Assembly: GCA_037176725.1 (NCBI GenBank)
Contig: JAZBRS010000011.1
Coordinates: forward strand, 1,240,001-1,304,000
Reading direction: 5' to 3'
From: Posidonia oceanica
Taxonomy: Eukaryota; Streptophyta; Magnoliopsida; Alismatales; Posidoniaceae
DNA length: 64,000 bases
Below the pieces are notes generated by a model. The model had not been told where the DNA came from. It was given only the letters and a program-made list of their open reading frames with translations, and did not search any database. The translations under genes were made by a program, and so were the position numbers. Every line of letters begins with the position of its first letter. The first letter of the stretch is position 1. Below are positions 1-12,523 of the stretch, in pieces.

Positions 1-2373
1 ATTGGTCAGGCTTTCTTCCACAAATATAACAGGCTTCTTAATTTGAGCCATGGCTGGAATGGCATTCCATAGGGCCTCCTCACGGAGTTGATCTTGGGTG
101 AGGATAATAGGAGGCTTTGAGCTCTAGCTTCGATGGAAGAATTCAGTGCGGTAGTGGGTCACCTGAGTACCGACCGAGCACCAGGCATTGATGGGTTCAA
201 TGGCGGCTTCTACCGAGCGGCCTGGCCTATCATCTCCACTGACCTCCTTGCTGCTATTAATAATGTGTTGAGGTCTGGGCACCTTCTCTCCCAAGTCAAC
301 CATACTGTCCTCTGCCTTGTGCCGAAGAAGGCTGTGCCGAAGTCGGTAGATGACTATCGACCCTTAGCACTGTGTAACGTCCTCTACCTCATCCTTGCAA
401 AGTTGCTCTCCAATAGACTCAAGCCTCTGCTACCCAAGATTATCGACCCAAATCAGTGTGCATTTATTCAAGGGAGAAGGATCACCGACTCAATTCTCCT
501 AGCACATGAGCTCTGCCACAATTTGCATTCAGGCCAGGGACGAGCCCGCATGTGTATCAAGCATGACCTGAGGAAGGCCTTCAACTCCCTGAGCCGCACC
601 TTCCTCTGTGACGTCCTCCGGAGTACGGGTTTTGGCAACCAATGGATGAATTGGATTGAGATGTGTCAGCATGCGACCTTCTCACTGAATATTAATGGAG
701 AATCCACCACATCCTTTTCTTCTTCCAATGGTGTTCGACAGGGGGACCCCCTATCCCCGTACCTTTTCGTCGTGGCAATGCAGGCTCTCTCAGCCATGTT
801 AAAGCAAGCGGAGCAGAATGATGAGCTTGATCCTATGGCCTGTGGTACGATCGCCATATCTCACATCATCTTCGCAGATGACTTAATGGTCTTTTTGAAG
901 GTAGACAAGAAGAATGCAAGATGTCTGAAGAGGATCCTAGATGATTTCTCCGCTCGATCTAGGCTAACCATAAACTTGCTTAAGAGTGCGATTTACTTCG
1001 GAGGTACCATGAAGGATAGAAGGTGGATTGAGTCGCACCTGAGCCTAAGTATAGGGGAGCTCCTGGTGAGGTATCTAGGCCTCCCACTCCTGTCCAAGAG
1101 ATGCAAAGGACAGTGCACCCCTAACTCAGGCAATTACAGCGTGCCTGCAATCTTGGAAGGCTAAGTTCCTCTCCTTTGCTGGTAGGTTGGAGCTCATCCA
1201 GTCGGTCCTCTCCTCTCTACACCTCTACTGGATTGCTGTGTTCACCCTCCCAGCCAGTGTGCTCCAAACTAGCGATCGAGCCATGCTTCACTTCCTGTGG
1301 CACGGCACGGCATGAGGAAGACCGTTTACACTTCCTGGAATGATGTGTGCTGCCCCAAAGCTGAAGGTGGACTAGGTATCCAAAGACCCAGTGATTGTAA
1401 CCGTGTGGGCATCGTCCGGCTCCTCTGGGAGGTGGAAACCAACCACGATGCTCTGTGGGTGAAGTGGATGCACAATAAGTACCTTTGAGGGAGTTTGATT
1501 TGGTGTACTCGACCACCTTAGAATGCCTCTTGGGCCTGGCGTGGCATTCTCCAGATTCGCCACCTCGCAGTTGATCTACTAAAATACCATCTGGGAGACG
1601 GCCGGTCCACCAGCTTCTTCCTGGACCCATGGTTGGGCCATCCACCCATCCTCCTCCAAGCGGGAGATAGGCTATGCTAGGACATGGTCTGTGATTCCTT
1701 CTGTAAGGTGGGAGACTTCATTGAAGACCAGCAATGGAACCTTCCTACTCCTACCACTCTTGACATGCACGAGTTATGGCCTGACATTCTTGCCACTCCA
1801 CTGGGTCTTGGTAGTGATCACATCTCATGGACCCCCTCTAAGGCTAGCTTCTCTCTCCACTTTGCTTGGGAAGCCATTCAAGCTCAGAACTCGGAGGTTA
1901 GTTGGGCCTCCTTTGTGTGGTACAGGGGAGCTGTTCCCCGGCAAGCTTTCTGCACTTGGCGTGCTCTCCAGCGAGGATTACCTTCTCATGACAACCTCCA
2001 ATGCCGAGGCATCTCTCTGGTATCTCGATGCCCATTGTGCTGTAACGAGACTGAGTCGATTGACCACCTTTTGTGGTCCTGTGAGTACTCCAGTAGAGTG
2101 TGGAATTCGTTGCTCCCCCAACTTTGCTTGCTGACTCAGTTGGAGACTTCGCTGCTCGGCATTGCAGACCTCATCGTTCTCCAGTTCCAACAACGGCACA
2201 CCTCCATTCAAATCCAACACAACACCTCGTGTCTCTTCTGTTCAGTGACCACCGGGCTCTGGACGGAGAGGAATCGCCGTTGGTTCGAGGAACAGCATGT
2301 AGCCATCAAGCCGTTGCAGCTCTGCAATGAGATTGAATTTTCTCAAGCGAGGGCAGGGGTATTGGATTTTTGA
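1..2373 (+). pseudogene. LINE-1 ORF2 fragment: reverse transcriptase and RVT zinc-binding domain
   Basis: ORF2 copies the LINE RNA at the nicked target. The segment 133-1100 carries the RT fingers and palm: the APGIDGFNG start, VRQGDPLSPYLF and the catalytic FADD near 880. The thumb region (about 1100-1310) is in another frame, then the first frame returns with WNDVCCPKAEGGLGIQRPS and the zinc tail. That tail has CPLC followed by HLLWSC near 2030-2080. Upstream of 133 the homologous reading contains stops. There are several frameshifts and stops (near 1100-1310, 1488 and 1680), so it is a pseudogene. The endonuclease domain lies outside the window. Confidence 0.9.
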
Positions 2374-2813
2374 ATGTTGGCTTGGCGGTGCCCCTCTGGG
2401 CTAGGCTGGGATTTCCTGGAATTTTGAATTTGAGCTCGAGGCTCGTGCCCGAACGTTGGGGTTCGCTGGTCTTTTGCCACTGATTTCTTCTCCAGTTGGG
2501 CCTGGATAGGTTTTCTTTTTGAACCAGGAGTGGGTCTGGGTCTTTGATTCTATTTTCTTTATCGACTGAGGGCCGTTGGACTAGACTTTGATCTAGTATC
2601 TAACCAACGCATAGAGCTGTGGAGTGTCCCCTGCACTATGTTGTGGGCTTCCTGTTTTGGGCCAGTGCTTTGATGCACATGGGGCTCTTGTTTTGTGTGT
2701 TGTGGTGGTGGGTTTCCTTGGCCCAAGCCACTCTCTTATTTTGTACAGTTTTTTTTCTCTTTATATATTTGAGGGCTGCCCTCCTTTGCTTGGCGAAAAA
2801 AAGAAAAAAAAAA
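1..2813 (+). mobile_element. LINE-1: L1-type LINE, 3' part (runs off the left edge)
   Basis: This is a non-LTR retrotransposon entering from outside the window. It begins just upstream of the reverse transcriptase domain and runs through the RVT zinc-binding domain and a roughly 420-base 3' UTR rich in 'gggctt' words. It ends in the family 3' hairpin and an A-rich tail at 2796-2813. The same 3' end closes LINE-3, -4, -6, -7 and -8, which fixes the boundary. The base after the tail is already LINE-2 sequence, so LINE-1 was probably inserted into LINE-2. A target site duplication cannot be tested because the 5' end is missing. Confidence 0.9.
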
Positions 2814-4812
2814 TACCACAACCATGTCAGATTTTAATTCATTCATCGAGAACGCATCTCTGGTGGATATGCCCACCACAGGAGCTGAATTTACCCGGAG
2901 CAACATGCATCACACGTCCCCCATTCAATGTCGATTGGATCGGGCCTTGATCTCATCGAGTTGCTTGTCAGTTTTTCCTACCTGTAATGCCTTCGCTGCT
3001 CCTAGACTAGTGAGTGACCATAACCCAATTCAGCTCACCCTCTCTACTGATCGAGGCGACTCTCATAGACTCTTCAAATTCTTCAACCATGGGACCTCCC
3101 ACCCAGATTTTTTACCTATCATTGCTAGAGCTTGGCGCTACCAGGTCCCTGGCAATCCCACTTTCTGTTTCACCAAGAAGCTGGCAAACCTCAAGAACCA
3201 TCTGCGGCCCTAGGTCAAGCTGGCTTTTGGGAACACGGCTGAGAGGATTGATCACTGTACTGCTTCACTCACTACTATCCAGAATGCACTAGAATCTCAT
3301 CCGTCAAGCTCTGCACTTCTCCAAGTGGAGGTGAACTACAAACACCAACTGTTGGACCTTCATTGGCAGGAGGAGATGCGGGCGAAGCAACAATCGAGAA
3401 TTAGATGGCTCAAGGAAGGGGATGCCAACACGGGTTTCTTCCATGCTATCATTAAAGCTAGAAGGGCCAGGAATCTCATTTTGAATTTGAATGATAATGG
3501 GGTCACCACTACTGACCAATCGAGAATCTTACACTTGTTCTCGGTGACATTCCGACAACTATTCAATCAGAGTCAAGCCACCAGGAGGATTCCCCAGGAT
3601 CTCATCCACAGAGTACTCAACCTTGAAGACAACCGAGCCCTTTGCGCTTTGGCTACCATGGAAGAACTTCATTCAGTCATAAAGCATCTCAACGCAAACC
3701 AGGCACTTGGTATTGATGGGTACAATGGCATGTTCTATCACGCAGCATGGCCTATCATTGCGAAGGATCTCCTGGATGCAGTGAACAACATCCTCCAAGC
3801 AGGCAAATTACTCACCCAGGTCAACCACACCCTCATTTGCCTCATTCCGAAGAAGGCGATTCCTGATAGTGTGGATGTATCACAGACCAGTGGCGCTGTG
3901 TAATGTTATGTATCGAATCTTCTCCAAGCTGCTGGCCAATCGCCTCAAACCACTTTTGCCAAAGCTTACTGACCTCAACCACACGGCTTTCATCAATGGG
4001 AGACACATCACAGACTCCATTCTCCTAGCTCACAAACTCTATCACAATCTACACTCTATGCAAGGATGTGGGCGAATGTGTATCAAGATTGACCTGAGCA
4101 AGGCTTTCGACTCTCTGAATAGGGACTTCATCAGCAACGCCCTTCAGTGCCTCGGGTTTTATTGCAAGTGGGTTTCATGGATGCATGAATGTATGAATCA
4201 CACATTCTCAATTCTTGTTAATGGAGAGCGCACACCCACTTGTGCCTCCTCTAAAGGAGTTCGCCAAGGAGACCCAATCTCTCCTAACTTATTCGTTCTG
4301 GCCATGCAAGTACTCACTGCAATGTTTCAACAAGCTAAGAGCAACAATGAGCTAGACCCAATCTCATATGGAACCTCCTCTGTTTCCCACAGTTGCTTCA
4401 TGGACGACCTCATAGTCTTCCTGCACACGGACAAGAAGAACGCCCGACGCCATAAACTTCTATTGGATGACTTCTCCAATCTTTCAGGTTTGAACATCAA
4501 CAACAATAAGAGTGCTGTGTACTTTGGGGGAAATACACCTCACAAGCAATGGATTACCTCTCACCTGGAGCTTAGTGCTGGTGAACTCCCTGTCAGATAC
4601 CTTAGACTCCCCTTGATTTCGAAATGCCTCTCCGCAAAGGAATGCTCACCCCTCCTCCAAGCGGTTGGACAGAGACTTCAATCATGGAAAGCAAAGCTTC
4701 TCTCCTATGTCGGTCGGATGGAGCTCATTAAGTCTGTTCTCTTGGCGATGCACTTATACTGGACTTCATTGTATGCACTCCCCGTTAGTGTGCTAAAGGA
4801 TATTGACAGCTT
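2814..4812 (+). mobile_element. LINE-2: internal fragment of an L1-type LINE
   Basis: Homology to LINE-8 and LINE-3 starts directly after the poly(A) of LINE-1, within the endonuclease domain. It stops abruptly near 4812, in the RT thumb, where the other copies continue with a 'FLWFGHGPRK'-like stretch. A 3' truncation is not normal for a LINE. The missing 3' end implies a later insertion, deletion or recombination. No poly(A) or duplication belongs to this copy. Confidence 0.85.
2824..4812 (+). pseudogene. LINE-2 ORF2 fragment: endonuclease C-terminus plus reverse transcriptase
   Basis: 2824-3213 is the end of the apurinic-like endonuclease, with the SDHNPI catalytic motif. 3325-3903 and 3869-4812 are the RT in two frames, joined by a one-base shift near 3875 inside the conserved 'DDYRP' box. 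The linker has the conserved LHWQEEMRAKQQSRIRWL motif. The catalytic box is FMDD (near 4400) instead of the family FADD; both aspartates remain. Translation after about 4812 is unrelated sequence, so the last ~25 codons of that open frame are not LINE. Confidence 0.85.
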
Positions 4813-4889
4813 GCGACACAGATCACTGATGCAGATCACTAGCACGACTTGCTGGTGCACAATGCCTTATATTAGTAGCTGCTATTGAA

Positions 4890-6548
4890 GGATTGATTGG
4901 TCCATTCACCTTTGGACAACTAATTCCTTGCTTCCTATTGGCTGGCATGGATCTAGAGGTGTGCCTTGACATGTCTTGACCATCGTGCCCCTCATCCCCA
5001 TTTAAAATCCCAATCCTACCCTTTAATCCACATCCAAGCCACCCATTTCAATTTCTGTTATCCATCGACAACCTCCATGCATACAACTCTCCTATAAAAC
5101 TCCTTCCACCTCGTTCATGATGAGGTTACCTCGAACGCTCACTTCTTTACTAAAGAATGCCCACCGCACACCCATGCGTAGCCATCCTTGAGCCCCAACA
5201 GCCACCGCACATCCACCTCCTCCAGCCATTCTGGCCACCCATGCCATAGCCAAGCACCCAACACATCTTCGGCCACTACAACAGCCCATGCAACATCCAA
5301 GCCTTGCCTCCGCCTCCGTCGCAACTGGAAGCTGCACCTAGAGAACGCCACCGTAAGCCAACGTCTGGAGGGACAACTGTGCGCCTACACAGGTAAGTGC
5401 ATGCTCACTTAGCCCAATTCTCTCTTCCTCTTGCTCCGCATTGCCTTCTTGTCATTCGTTATTACTTGCATTCATCTGTTTTTTTATCTCGGCTTGCATC
5501 CTCTGTTTTTGTCCACCGGTGATGGGTTCATCACTCGCATGAGGCCAACGACCCTTGAATGTGAGGTACAGCCTGTCCCGACATGCATCTTGTCTTCCTT
5601 CCTCCTTCCTGATGCTACAAACGTTTTCATGGCCATCAAATTATCCAACTCCAGCCGATTACTCACCAATAGTGAGGAAACACGGTATGACAATGGGATG
5701 CGTCGTTGGGTGTGGATTGCACTTGCATTTTGATTTTATTTGCTTGCATTCATGTTTTCCATCATTGTGGATCTTCCCGTGGCATGTTTATAAGGTTTTA
5801 TGATCGATTCAGCCTTTGTTTTCATTAGATCTGAGTGATGAAAGCTTACTGTCCAAGATCTACAGAACCTGGTGCGCTATTAACTAACACATATCACTAG
5901 CGCATATCTCTATTGCATTTTATTGGCGTGAATCCTCTGCATATTTTGCCCAGGTTCAGAATCCAAACAGCATGGCAAAGCTTTGTTTTGCATGTTTCCC
6001 TACATAGTTTTGGTTTCTCGCATAGAAATCTATTTCTCTGCATGTTTTTTGCACACATCTACATGGCATCTAGCATCATAACATCATAGCATCTAGGCAT
6101 ATATTAAGGGGCATTCATTTGCATGGTATCACATATTTGCCCTTCGGCATATGATAATTGGCATCCATATGCCTACACAAGCCACACATGCGAGCATATT
6201 TAAGCCTAGAAAGACCAACTCGTCGGGCATACGAGGGTGCCTAATACCTTCCCCGTGTGTAACAGGAGTCTTTACCCTTTCTTTGGCCATAATAATCAAA
6301 GTGTTGCATCCATTGGCATAGAGTATCATGTTTTGCATGCATATCGATTTTTCGCATTTGGTTTTCCTCGTATCCCGATTTGAATAGACTAGGTGGCGAC
6401 TCCATATTCCTTATCCTTTTGTTTCACAATTATTTTCGGCTTGGTGTTTTCGAGTTGAGATCCTCCCCGAATGCACCACTTGCCATGGCCTTCTCGGCAT
6501 GTGTGCGGTTCCGTCCAGCATGCCCCCCTCTGTCGCCGCATGGTCACA
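4890..6548 (+). mobile_element. LTR-like remnant of a Tat/Ogre-type Ty3/gypsy element
   Basis: No coding sequence is convincing here. Three things resemble a Tat/Ogre LTR: a TATA box in a pyrimidine-rich context at 5093; a 'gggtgcctaataccttcccc' stretch at about 6235, a type of sequence I associate with the 3' part of such LTRs; and a terminal CA at 6547-6548 followed after a few bases by a tRNA-Arg-like primer site. The left end is not defined; the sequence starts where LINE-2 breaks off. It could be a lone LTR or the 5' LTR of element A, whose gag lies 20 kb away behind nested LINEs. I cannot see clear similarity to the LTR start at 36989. Confidence 0.45.
5093..5099 (+). promoter_or_regulatory. 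TATA box (TATAAAA) of the LTR-like remnant
   Basis: TATAAAA stands in a C/T-rich context, about 1.45 kb before the primer-site-like sequence. It is placed as expected for an LTR promoter, but no transcript start can be shown. Confidence 0.4.
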
Positions 6549-6552
6549 GAAC

Positions 6553-6564
6553 TGGCGACTCCGC
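6553..6564 (+). other. Primer-binding-site-like sequence (TGGCGACTCCGC)
   Basis: TGGCGACTCCGC follows a possible LTR end (…TCACA) with a four-base spacer. The word TGGCGACTCC is, to my knowledge, the tRNA-Arg-type primer site of Tat/Ogre elements. A second copy of TGGCGACTCC lies at about 6395, which weakens the assignment of which one was used. Confidence 0.45.
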
Positions 6565-7189
6565 AAAATTAAAATTTTAAAACTTTAAATCAGATATTTT
6601 AACTCGTCGCCGTATGCAACGGCGGCAAGGGGTAGATATTTTATTTTCTCGATGTAGAAAATCAATTGAAAGGCAAAAAAATACTCTATTAAAGCTAGTT
6701 GCCTACTCTAGTGACGCTAAGTTATAAAATTCAAAATGCTTAAAATTAAAATCCCAAACTAACTCGTTACAAATCTAGGAACTGGCTACAACTAAGTGTC
6801 CATTTTTAAAATTTTTCCCGTAACGAAAAGATATTTATAGGAAATTTTAAATTTAAACACCATCTTACTAATTAAGTAACTGATATTTAAAATTAATATC
6901 TTCTATAATTTCATGGGTGAAGTTAATCAGTTTTATGGATATTTTTGACTTAGTTCAAATTCGTAACCACTTAGATATTTTAGATTTATCTTTATTTTTA
7001 AATATCACTTTGAATTAACTATAACACTTAAAAAAATGTGATAACTAACTTAAAACCACGTTTTATAACCAAAATAAAGTTATATTACTTTAAAATTAAC
7101 GTCATCCACTTTCTAGAATTTTCCTTAATTAGTTGCTGTTTTCAAAAGTTTATATGATACACCATATATTTAAGTGCTAGGAAAAAATC
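6565..7189. other. AT-rich spacer without genes
   Basis: This stretch has no credible ORF. It is AT-rich with many short A/T runs. One possible 28-base hairpin unit at 6606 resembles the three units at 15453-15536, on the far side of LINE-3. This supports 6565-7198 and 15349 onward being one sequence split by LINE-3. Confidence 0.5.
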
Positions 7190-7198
7190 GTAGAAATA
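7190..7198 (+). repeat. Target site duplication of LINE-3, left copy (gtagaaata)
   Basis: The nine bases gtagaaata stand directly before the first base of LINE-3 and recur directly after its poly(A) at 15340. Confidence 0.8.
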
Positions 7199-7395
7199 GG
7201 GATCATGAGTAATTTGTGTGGAAGAGGAAAGGGAGTTTTTCTAGAGTGAGAAGTGCCACTTCTCTCTAGGATTCTTCTTGGGGGGAGTTTTCCCTCCCTT
7301 TCTTTTCCTTGCTTTACCAGCTCTTTTGGCCCAATTACCAGCCCATTAGGTTTCAAATTGCGGTTTAGAATGTGGGGGCCACGCTGCTAATCGTT

Positions 7396-8914
7396 ATGGT
7401 TAGCGATAAGCCATCTTCTCCAGTGTGGACTCTGGGAGATTTCTTCCCGTCTGCCTTCCGAGAAGCCAGCAGTGATGGGGAAGGTGCCCCTCCTCCACTG
7501 AATGATCGCCACTTCCTGAACCTTGGGGGTGGGCGTGGAGGTGCTGTGAGTCGAGGCAGAGCAAGACGTGGGAACAGAGCTCACTGCTCCCGATCTCATC
7601 GGCCTGAAGCCAGCACTTGATCCCGTAGGGAACGTAGCAACAAAAATGCTACCAATACCCTGGTGGCCGAACAACCAGCCTCCTGGGCTGAAAGATGCTC
7701 CAGCTCCAAGTCCAAGGCTTGGTCTCCTAGAGCCCTCAGTTACTTCACTCCAGTACTTAAGAATGGAGTCAAGGTCACTATATGCCCGCTGGAAGAGGTG
7801 GCAAAAGTGGTGGCAAACTGGGACTGCGTTCTCATGGGTTACTTCATGGGACTCAAACCATACGTGCTGGCTTTGGCTAGGTACTTCAAACAACTCTGGA
7901 TGATCAAGGGTGACCTCCAAGTCCTCTCGCGGGGCAATGGGTTCCTCTTGTTTAAATTCTCCGACAACAACAACAAGCAACAGGCTCTGGAAGAGGGACC
8001 TTGGTTCGTGTGCAGCAAGCCACTGGTCCTCCGCTCGTGGATGATAGAATCCAAATTCGAGAGAGACAAGCTACTCACTATCCCGGTGTGGGTGAAGTTC
8101 CCTAAGTTGTCACTCCGGCTCTGGTCATCGTTGCTTATTGGGCGAATAGCCAGTACACTGGGTGCGCCGTTGTACATGGATGAAGCCACTACCACTGGCT
8201 AAGAGTTGATTTTGCTCGGGTATGTGTTGAAATAGATGCATCCTTCTCCTTCCCCTGCATTACCCATATTGAAGTGGACGGCATCCAGGAAGACATTGCT
8301 ATAGCCTATGACTGGGAACCGAAGCCTTGTTTTGTCTGTTCCTCTTTCGGTCATGAGCATGAATCGTGCTCTACGATGGCCTCCACTCTAGCTGCTAAGG
8401 AGGATATCGATCACAACACAACTCTAACCACTGGAAGCTTGGCAAAGGGGAAGGTCGTGGTGGCCCCTGGAGGCACGTCCACTACCCCTTCTCCGACTAC
8501 TGAGTCACCAGATGCAGCACAGTTGACTGTCAACAAGCAAACTGAAATAGTGGCCAATTCAAGTACGGGAACTGTGATATCCCACATGCCAGAGGACAAT
8601 CCGATCATTACAGAAGAGAACTTGAATCCTTCTACAGGGGAACGATCGCCAATTGAGCTACCTTTAAAGGAAACTCCTAAACCCAAATACAGAGCTACCC
8701 CCATGCTAAGAGAGGTAAGGCTATTTCTCCCCCCAAGAGATTGAATCAGTTCGCCACCCTCAACTCCACCGATGAGGAAGTGGTGTCACTAATCTTCAAA
8801 GCACAACAAACTCAGAAAACGGTTCATCCCCATTTGTTGGGAGCGAGTGGAAGAGACCTTGAACCAGGTGGGCTCCAAGAGAAAGAGCCAGAACCACAGC
8901 CAATCACCCAATGA
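7396..8914 (+). pseudogene. LINE-3 ORF1 (RNA-binding, DUF4283-like with zinc knuckle), frameshifted
   Basis: ORF1 proteins of plant L1 elements bind the LINE RNA. The start ATG at 7396 is chosen because MVSDKPSS aligns with MDSTNPSS of LINE-6 ORF1. Order: glycine/arginine-rich N-terminus (to about 7615), a frameshift, the DUF4283-like core (VLMGYFMGLKPYV…LQVLSRGNGFLLFKF) at 7690-8200, a stop or shift near 8202, then the zinc knuckle C-x2-C-x4-H-x4-C (CFVCSSFGHEHESC) near 8330. The C-terminal tail moves to another frame after about 8740 and ends at TGA 8912-8914. That stop overlaps the ORF2 ATG by three bases (ATGA). Confidence 0.85.
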
Positions 8915-9853
8915 TGATCCTCTGCTGGAATGTTCGGGGTTTAAACAAGGCTGGGAAGATCAGTGCGATTAGAGATTTCACCTGCAAGTATAATAAGTGT
9001 GATGTTATTTGCCTTCTTGAGCACAAGCTCAAGCAAGACATCCATCAAACATGGAAACCACTGACAACCTCTCCTCAGACCCCACGGGCAGGATCCTGGT
9101 CCTTTGGAATCCACTCACGATGATTCTCACCAAATCTGCTCAAACCAATCAACTCATCCAGTTTAATGCATTCTCTCCTATCACGAATTCCCAATTTGTT
9201 CTCGCTGTTGTGTATGGTGCTAACGAGATAGGCAAGTGCCGGTTACTCTGGGAAGACCTCATCAACCTGCAACCATCCCAGCCTTGGATCATCACAAGTG
9301 ACTTCAACTGTATCCGAAACACCTCTGAGAAGCTGGGTTCCTCTGCCCAGAATGCCACGACGATGTCGAATCTCAATGAATTTATTGATGCCACTTCTCT
9401 TCAGGAGATGCCCACTACGAGATCCACCTATACTTGGTGGAATATGAACCAGTCTCAGCCTATTCTATGTCACCTCGATCGGACTCTGATCTCCACATCT
9501 TGCTTGCCTCTCTTCCCCCAGTGTGTCATGCACGTTGGATCCAGGTACCTGAGTGACCACGCCCCACTGATCACTACTCTCGGTACTGATAGAAGTCACA
9601 CAAAGTTCAAATTCAAATTTTATAACCACTGAGCGTCCCATATGGATTTCCTCCCTCTAGTGGCTTCGAGATGGAGATTTCAGGTACAGGGGAATCCCAC
9701 CTTCAGGTTCATTCAGAAGCTTGTGGCTATCTGATCGTGTCTCATCCCCTAGGCCAAACAGGCATTTGGGAATGCCACTGAATGGATTGCTCGATGCCAG
9801 CAATCTCTCTTGGTCATTCAGAATGCGTTGCTCAGTGATCCATTGGGTTCTGG
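8911..9853 (+). pseudogene. LINE-3 ORF2, endonuclease part
   Basis: The endonuclease nicks the target DNA. It begins MMILCWNVRGLNKAGK, with the catalytic-site Asn in WNVRGL and Glu in LLEHK. A frameshift lies near 9050; the rest continues at 9051-9632. The usual GDFN box reads SDFN (Gly to Ser) and SDH is kept in YLSDHAPL. A TGA at 9631 interrupts the frame. The coding sequence is broken at 9853 by LINE-4 and resumes at 12524. Confidence 0.88.
9843..9853 (+). repeat. Target site duplication of LINE-4, left copy (ttgggttctgg)
   Basis: These eleven bases of LINE-3 ORF2 are repeated exactly at 12524-12534 on the other side of LINE-4. Confidence 0.9.
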
Positions 9854-12523
9854 GGTTTTTTTTTTTTTGCAAAGCAAAGGAGGGAGGCCCTCAAAATTAA
9901 TAAAAGGAGTAAAAACTATACAAAAGTAGGCAGACGAGCAGATCCCAACCTAAGCAAACCCTAAAGGAACAAAAAAAGCCAAGCCCAAGTCGTTGGCACA
10001 GTACACGTGGGTCAAAAAAAGCCCAAACCCACGAATCAACCCACAGAACCTGGCAAGCCACCAGAATGGCTAATGGAGAAGACTGGGCTCAGAGGCCCAA
10101 GCCCAATCCCGAAAGACCTTCAAAAAAAGGAGAAAGAAACTTTACATTTGAAGCCCACAGTGGCCTTAGCCCGCCCGCAACAAGTTTTTAAAATTTGAAT
10201 TTGAAGTGAAGGAGAGAAGGGCCCGCTCGCTCAGGATGGCTCAGGTCAACTCCTCCGCCACACGAGGTGTATGATCGACGTCGAATAGGCACTGGTTTCG
10301 CTCCGTCCATAGGCTGGAGATGACACTCACAAAGGCAAAAGAGTAGCGGCATTGCTCGGCGATAGGGGTGTGGAAGTGCTAGAACTCCTGGAGCAGGAGA
10401 ACAACCGCCTCCGACAGAGAAGATGCTGGCAAGCTAAGACTAGAATCATGGGGAAGAATCGTATCCCATACCACAGCAGAGTACCCACAACTCCAGAGGA
10501 GGTGGTCTAGAGTTTCAACTTCACAGCAGCAAAGGGGGCATCGAGGAGCCATAGTGAATCCATGACATTGGAGGAGATCCTGTGTGGGAAGTCCTCGATG
10601 GAGAGCCCACCAAACACAGAATGCCTGCCAGGGAATGGAGCTACTACACCATACGAAGGTAGACCAGGGAATCACCGTACTAGGCTTCCGAACGGCATTC
10701 CATGCGATCTTCAGGGTGAACTCACCATCAGTCAGAGTCCACGATATAGAGTCAGGCCCATCCTTGATAGGAACTGCCCGGATCTCAGGCCAGAGTTCAT
10801 GCATCTCTTGCGTCGTGGCCTGAGGGATAGACCAACACCCATTAGTGATGAAATGGTTGGCGTGGCACTCCACAGAGCAAGCAAGATCCCGCCTTAGCCT
10901 GTCACCCACTTGCAGGAGGATTGGCTGGTTGTGAAGCCATGGGTCTTGGAAAAACAGAGTATTTCTCCCATCTCCTATTCTGTATTGAATCAGCTTTTGA
11001 GCCTCCGTCCTAACACAGAGGATTCCCCTCCACGCCTATGAGGCCTGCTGAGGAGGTCTGGTACACCAAATGGAACCTCCTCTCAGGTACTTTCTCCTCA
11101 TTCATTTAACCCAGAGTGCGTCCTTATGAGTGGAAACTTCCTAAAAAAGGCGAAGCACCCCAACTACGTTACAGTCGGTGGTACGCCGAATTCCCAGTCC
11201 CCCTTCTACCTTCGGTTGGCAGACGTCATGCTAGGAGGTGAAGATGCACTTCTTGGGCCCTTGTCCAAACCAGAGAAAGCCTAGCATCAGCTTGTCGATC
11301 TCGTGGAGAGTGCTACTAGGGAGTAGGAATACAGATGTCCAATAGAGGTGCATAGTAGAGATAACTAACTTGATGAGCTCCACTCTCCCAGCATATGAGA
11401 GCAATTTTGCCTTCCAGGATTGAAGCTGGTGAGCCACTGCCTGGATGAGAGGCGCACAAGAGCCAGCAGAGAGACGCTCGGGAAGCAACGGGAGGTTCAA
11501 GTTGGTGACCGGAAGAGCACCAAAGTTGAGGCCCAAATGAGACGCAATCCAGTTGTGATGCTGCGTAGCTCCCCCAAAGAAGATCTCACTCTTGTGGTAC
11601 TTGATCATCAAGCCAGAGAGGGAGGAGAATTCGTCCAGCAGTAGCTTGAGTCTTCTAGCATTCCGTTTATCTACATAGAGGAAAACCATGAGATCATCCG
11701 CGAAGATAATATGAGAGACAATGATCTCTCCACATGAGAAGGGGTCGAGTTCATTGTTGCATTCAGCCTTCTTAAACATGGAGGAGAGGACCTGCATTAC
11801 TAGCACAAAGAGGTAGGGAGACATAGGGTCTCCTTGCCGTAGTCCATTCGCAAAGGAGAAGGAAGAGGAGCGAGTCCCGTTGATCAACAGCGCGAAGGAG
11901 GGATTCATACATCTCTAAATCCAAAGAACCCATCTGGGATCAAAACCAAAGTTGCTCATCGCATCACAGATGAACTTTCTATTAATTGAATCGAAGGCCT
12001 TGCGCAAATCCAACTTAATGCACATCCTAGGCCGGCCTTGGTCTGAGTGAAGCTTGTGATAGAGCTCGTGGGCAAGCAAAATCGAGTCACTGATACGCCG
12101 GCCCTAGATAAATGCCGTCTGGTTCAGATCTATTAGACGAGGGAGAAGAGGTTTAAGCCGGTTAGCCAGCAGCTTGGAGAGGATGCGGTAGATCACATTG
12201 CATAGGGAGATAGGACGGTAGTCGTTCGGCGTGGCAGGCACCGTCTTCTTGGGTACAAGGCAGATTAGAGTATGATTCACCTGAGCAAGAAGCTTGTTGG
12301 ATCAAAGGAAGTTGTTAATAGCCTCGTGAAGATCCTCAGCGATGATACTCCATGCAGATTTGTAGAACGTGCCATTGAATCCATCAACGCCCGGAGCTCA
12401 GTTGGGGTTCAGTTGCTGAATGACCAAGTTGAGTTCCATCTGAGAAGCGAGGGAGCACAGTGTGGAGTTGTCAGCATCGGAGACCGAAGCCATAATAAGG
12501 TGCTCAGGGAATACGAAGCTGCC
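9854..12523 (-). mobile_element. LINE-4: 5'-truncated LINE inserted in LINE-3
   Basis: The poly(T) at about 9856-9868, followed by the reverse complement of the family 3' hairpin, marks the 3' end of a minus-strand LINE. It reaches upstream to the linker just before the RT domain and stops at 12523. An exact 11-base duplication of LINE-3 sequence brackets it. It is 2.67 kb long, lacking ORF1 and the endonuclease. Confidence 0.93.
10240..12523 (-). pseudogene. LINE-4 ORF2 fragment: reverse transcriptase and zinc-binding domain
   Basis: Read on the minus strand, the RT starts near 12420 with a broken 'APG(V)DGFNG' box. It passes DYRPISLCNV (near 12215) and an intact frame at 11908-11231 with GLRQGDPMSPYLF and FADDLMVF, then a shifted thumb. 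10909-10379 is the zinc tail with CPLCC and HLLWSC. Stops and frameshifts separate these blocks. The antisense of its first 250 bases happens to be open and in frame with LINE-3, which makes a false long ORF. Confidence 0.88.

Noticed and set aside
5092..5803. Overlapping frames such as 5188-5412 and 5431-5733 as host gene exons
   Set aside because: No domain or splice pattern; the region is better explained as an LTR remnant.
12272..12523. First 84 codons of a long open frame reaching into LINE-3 reverse transcriptase
   Set aside because: They are the antisense of LINE-4. The frame crosses the insertion border at 12523/12524 by chance, so no fusion protein is proposed.
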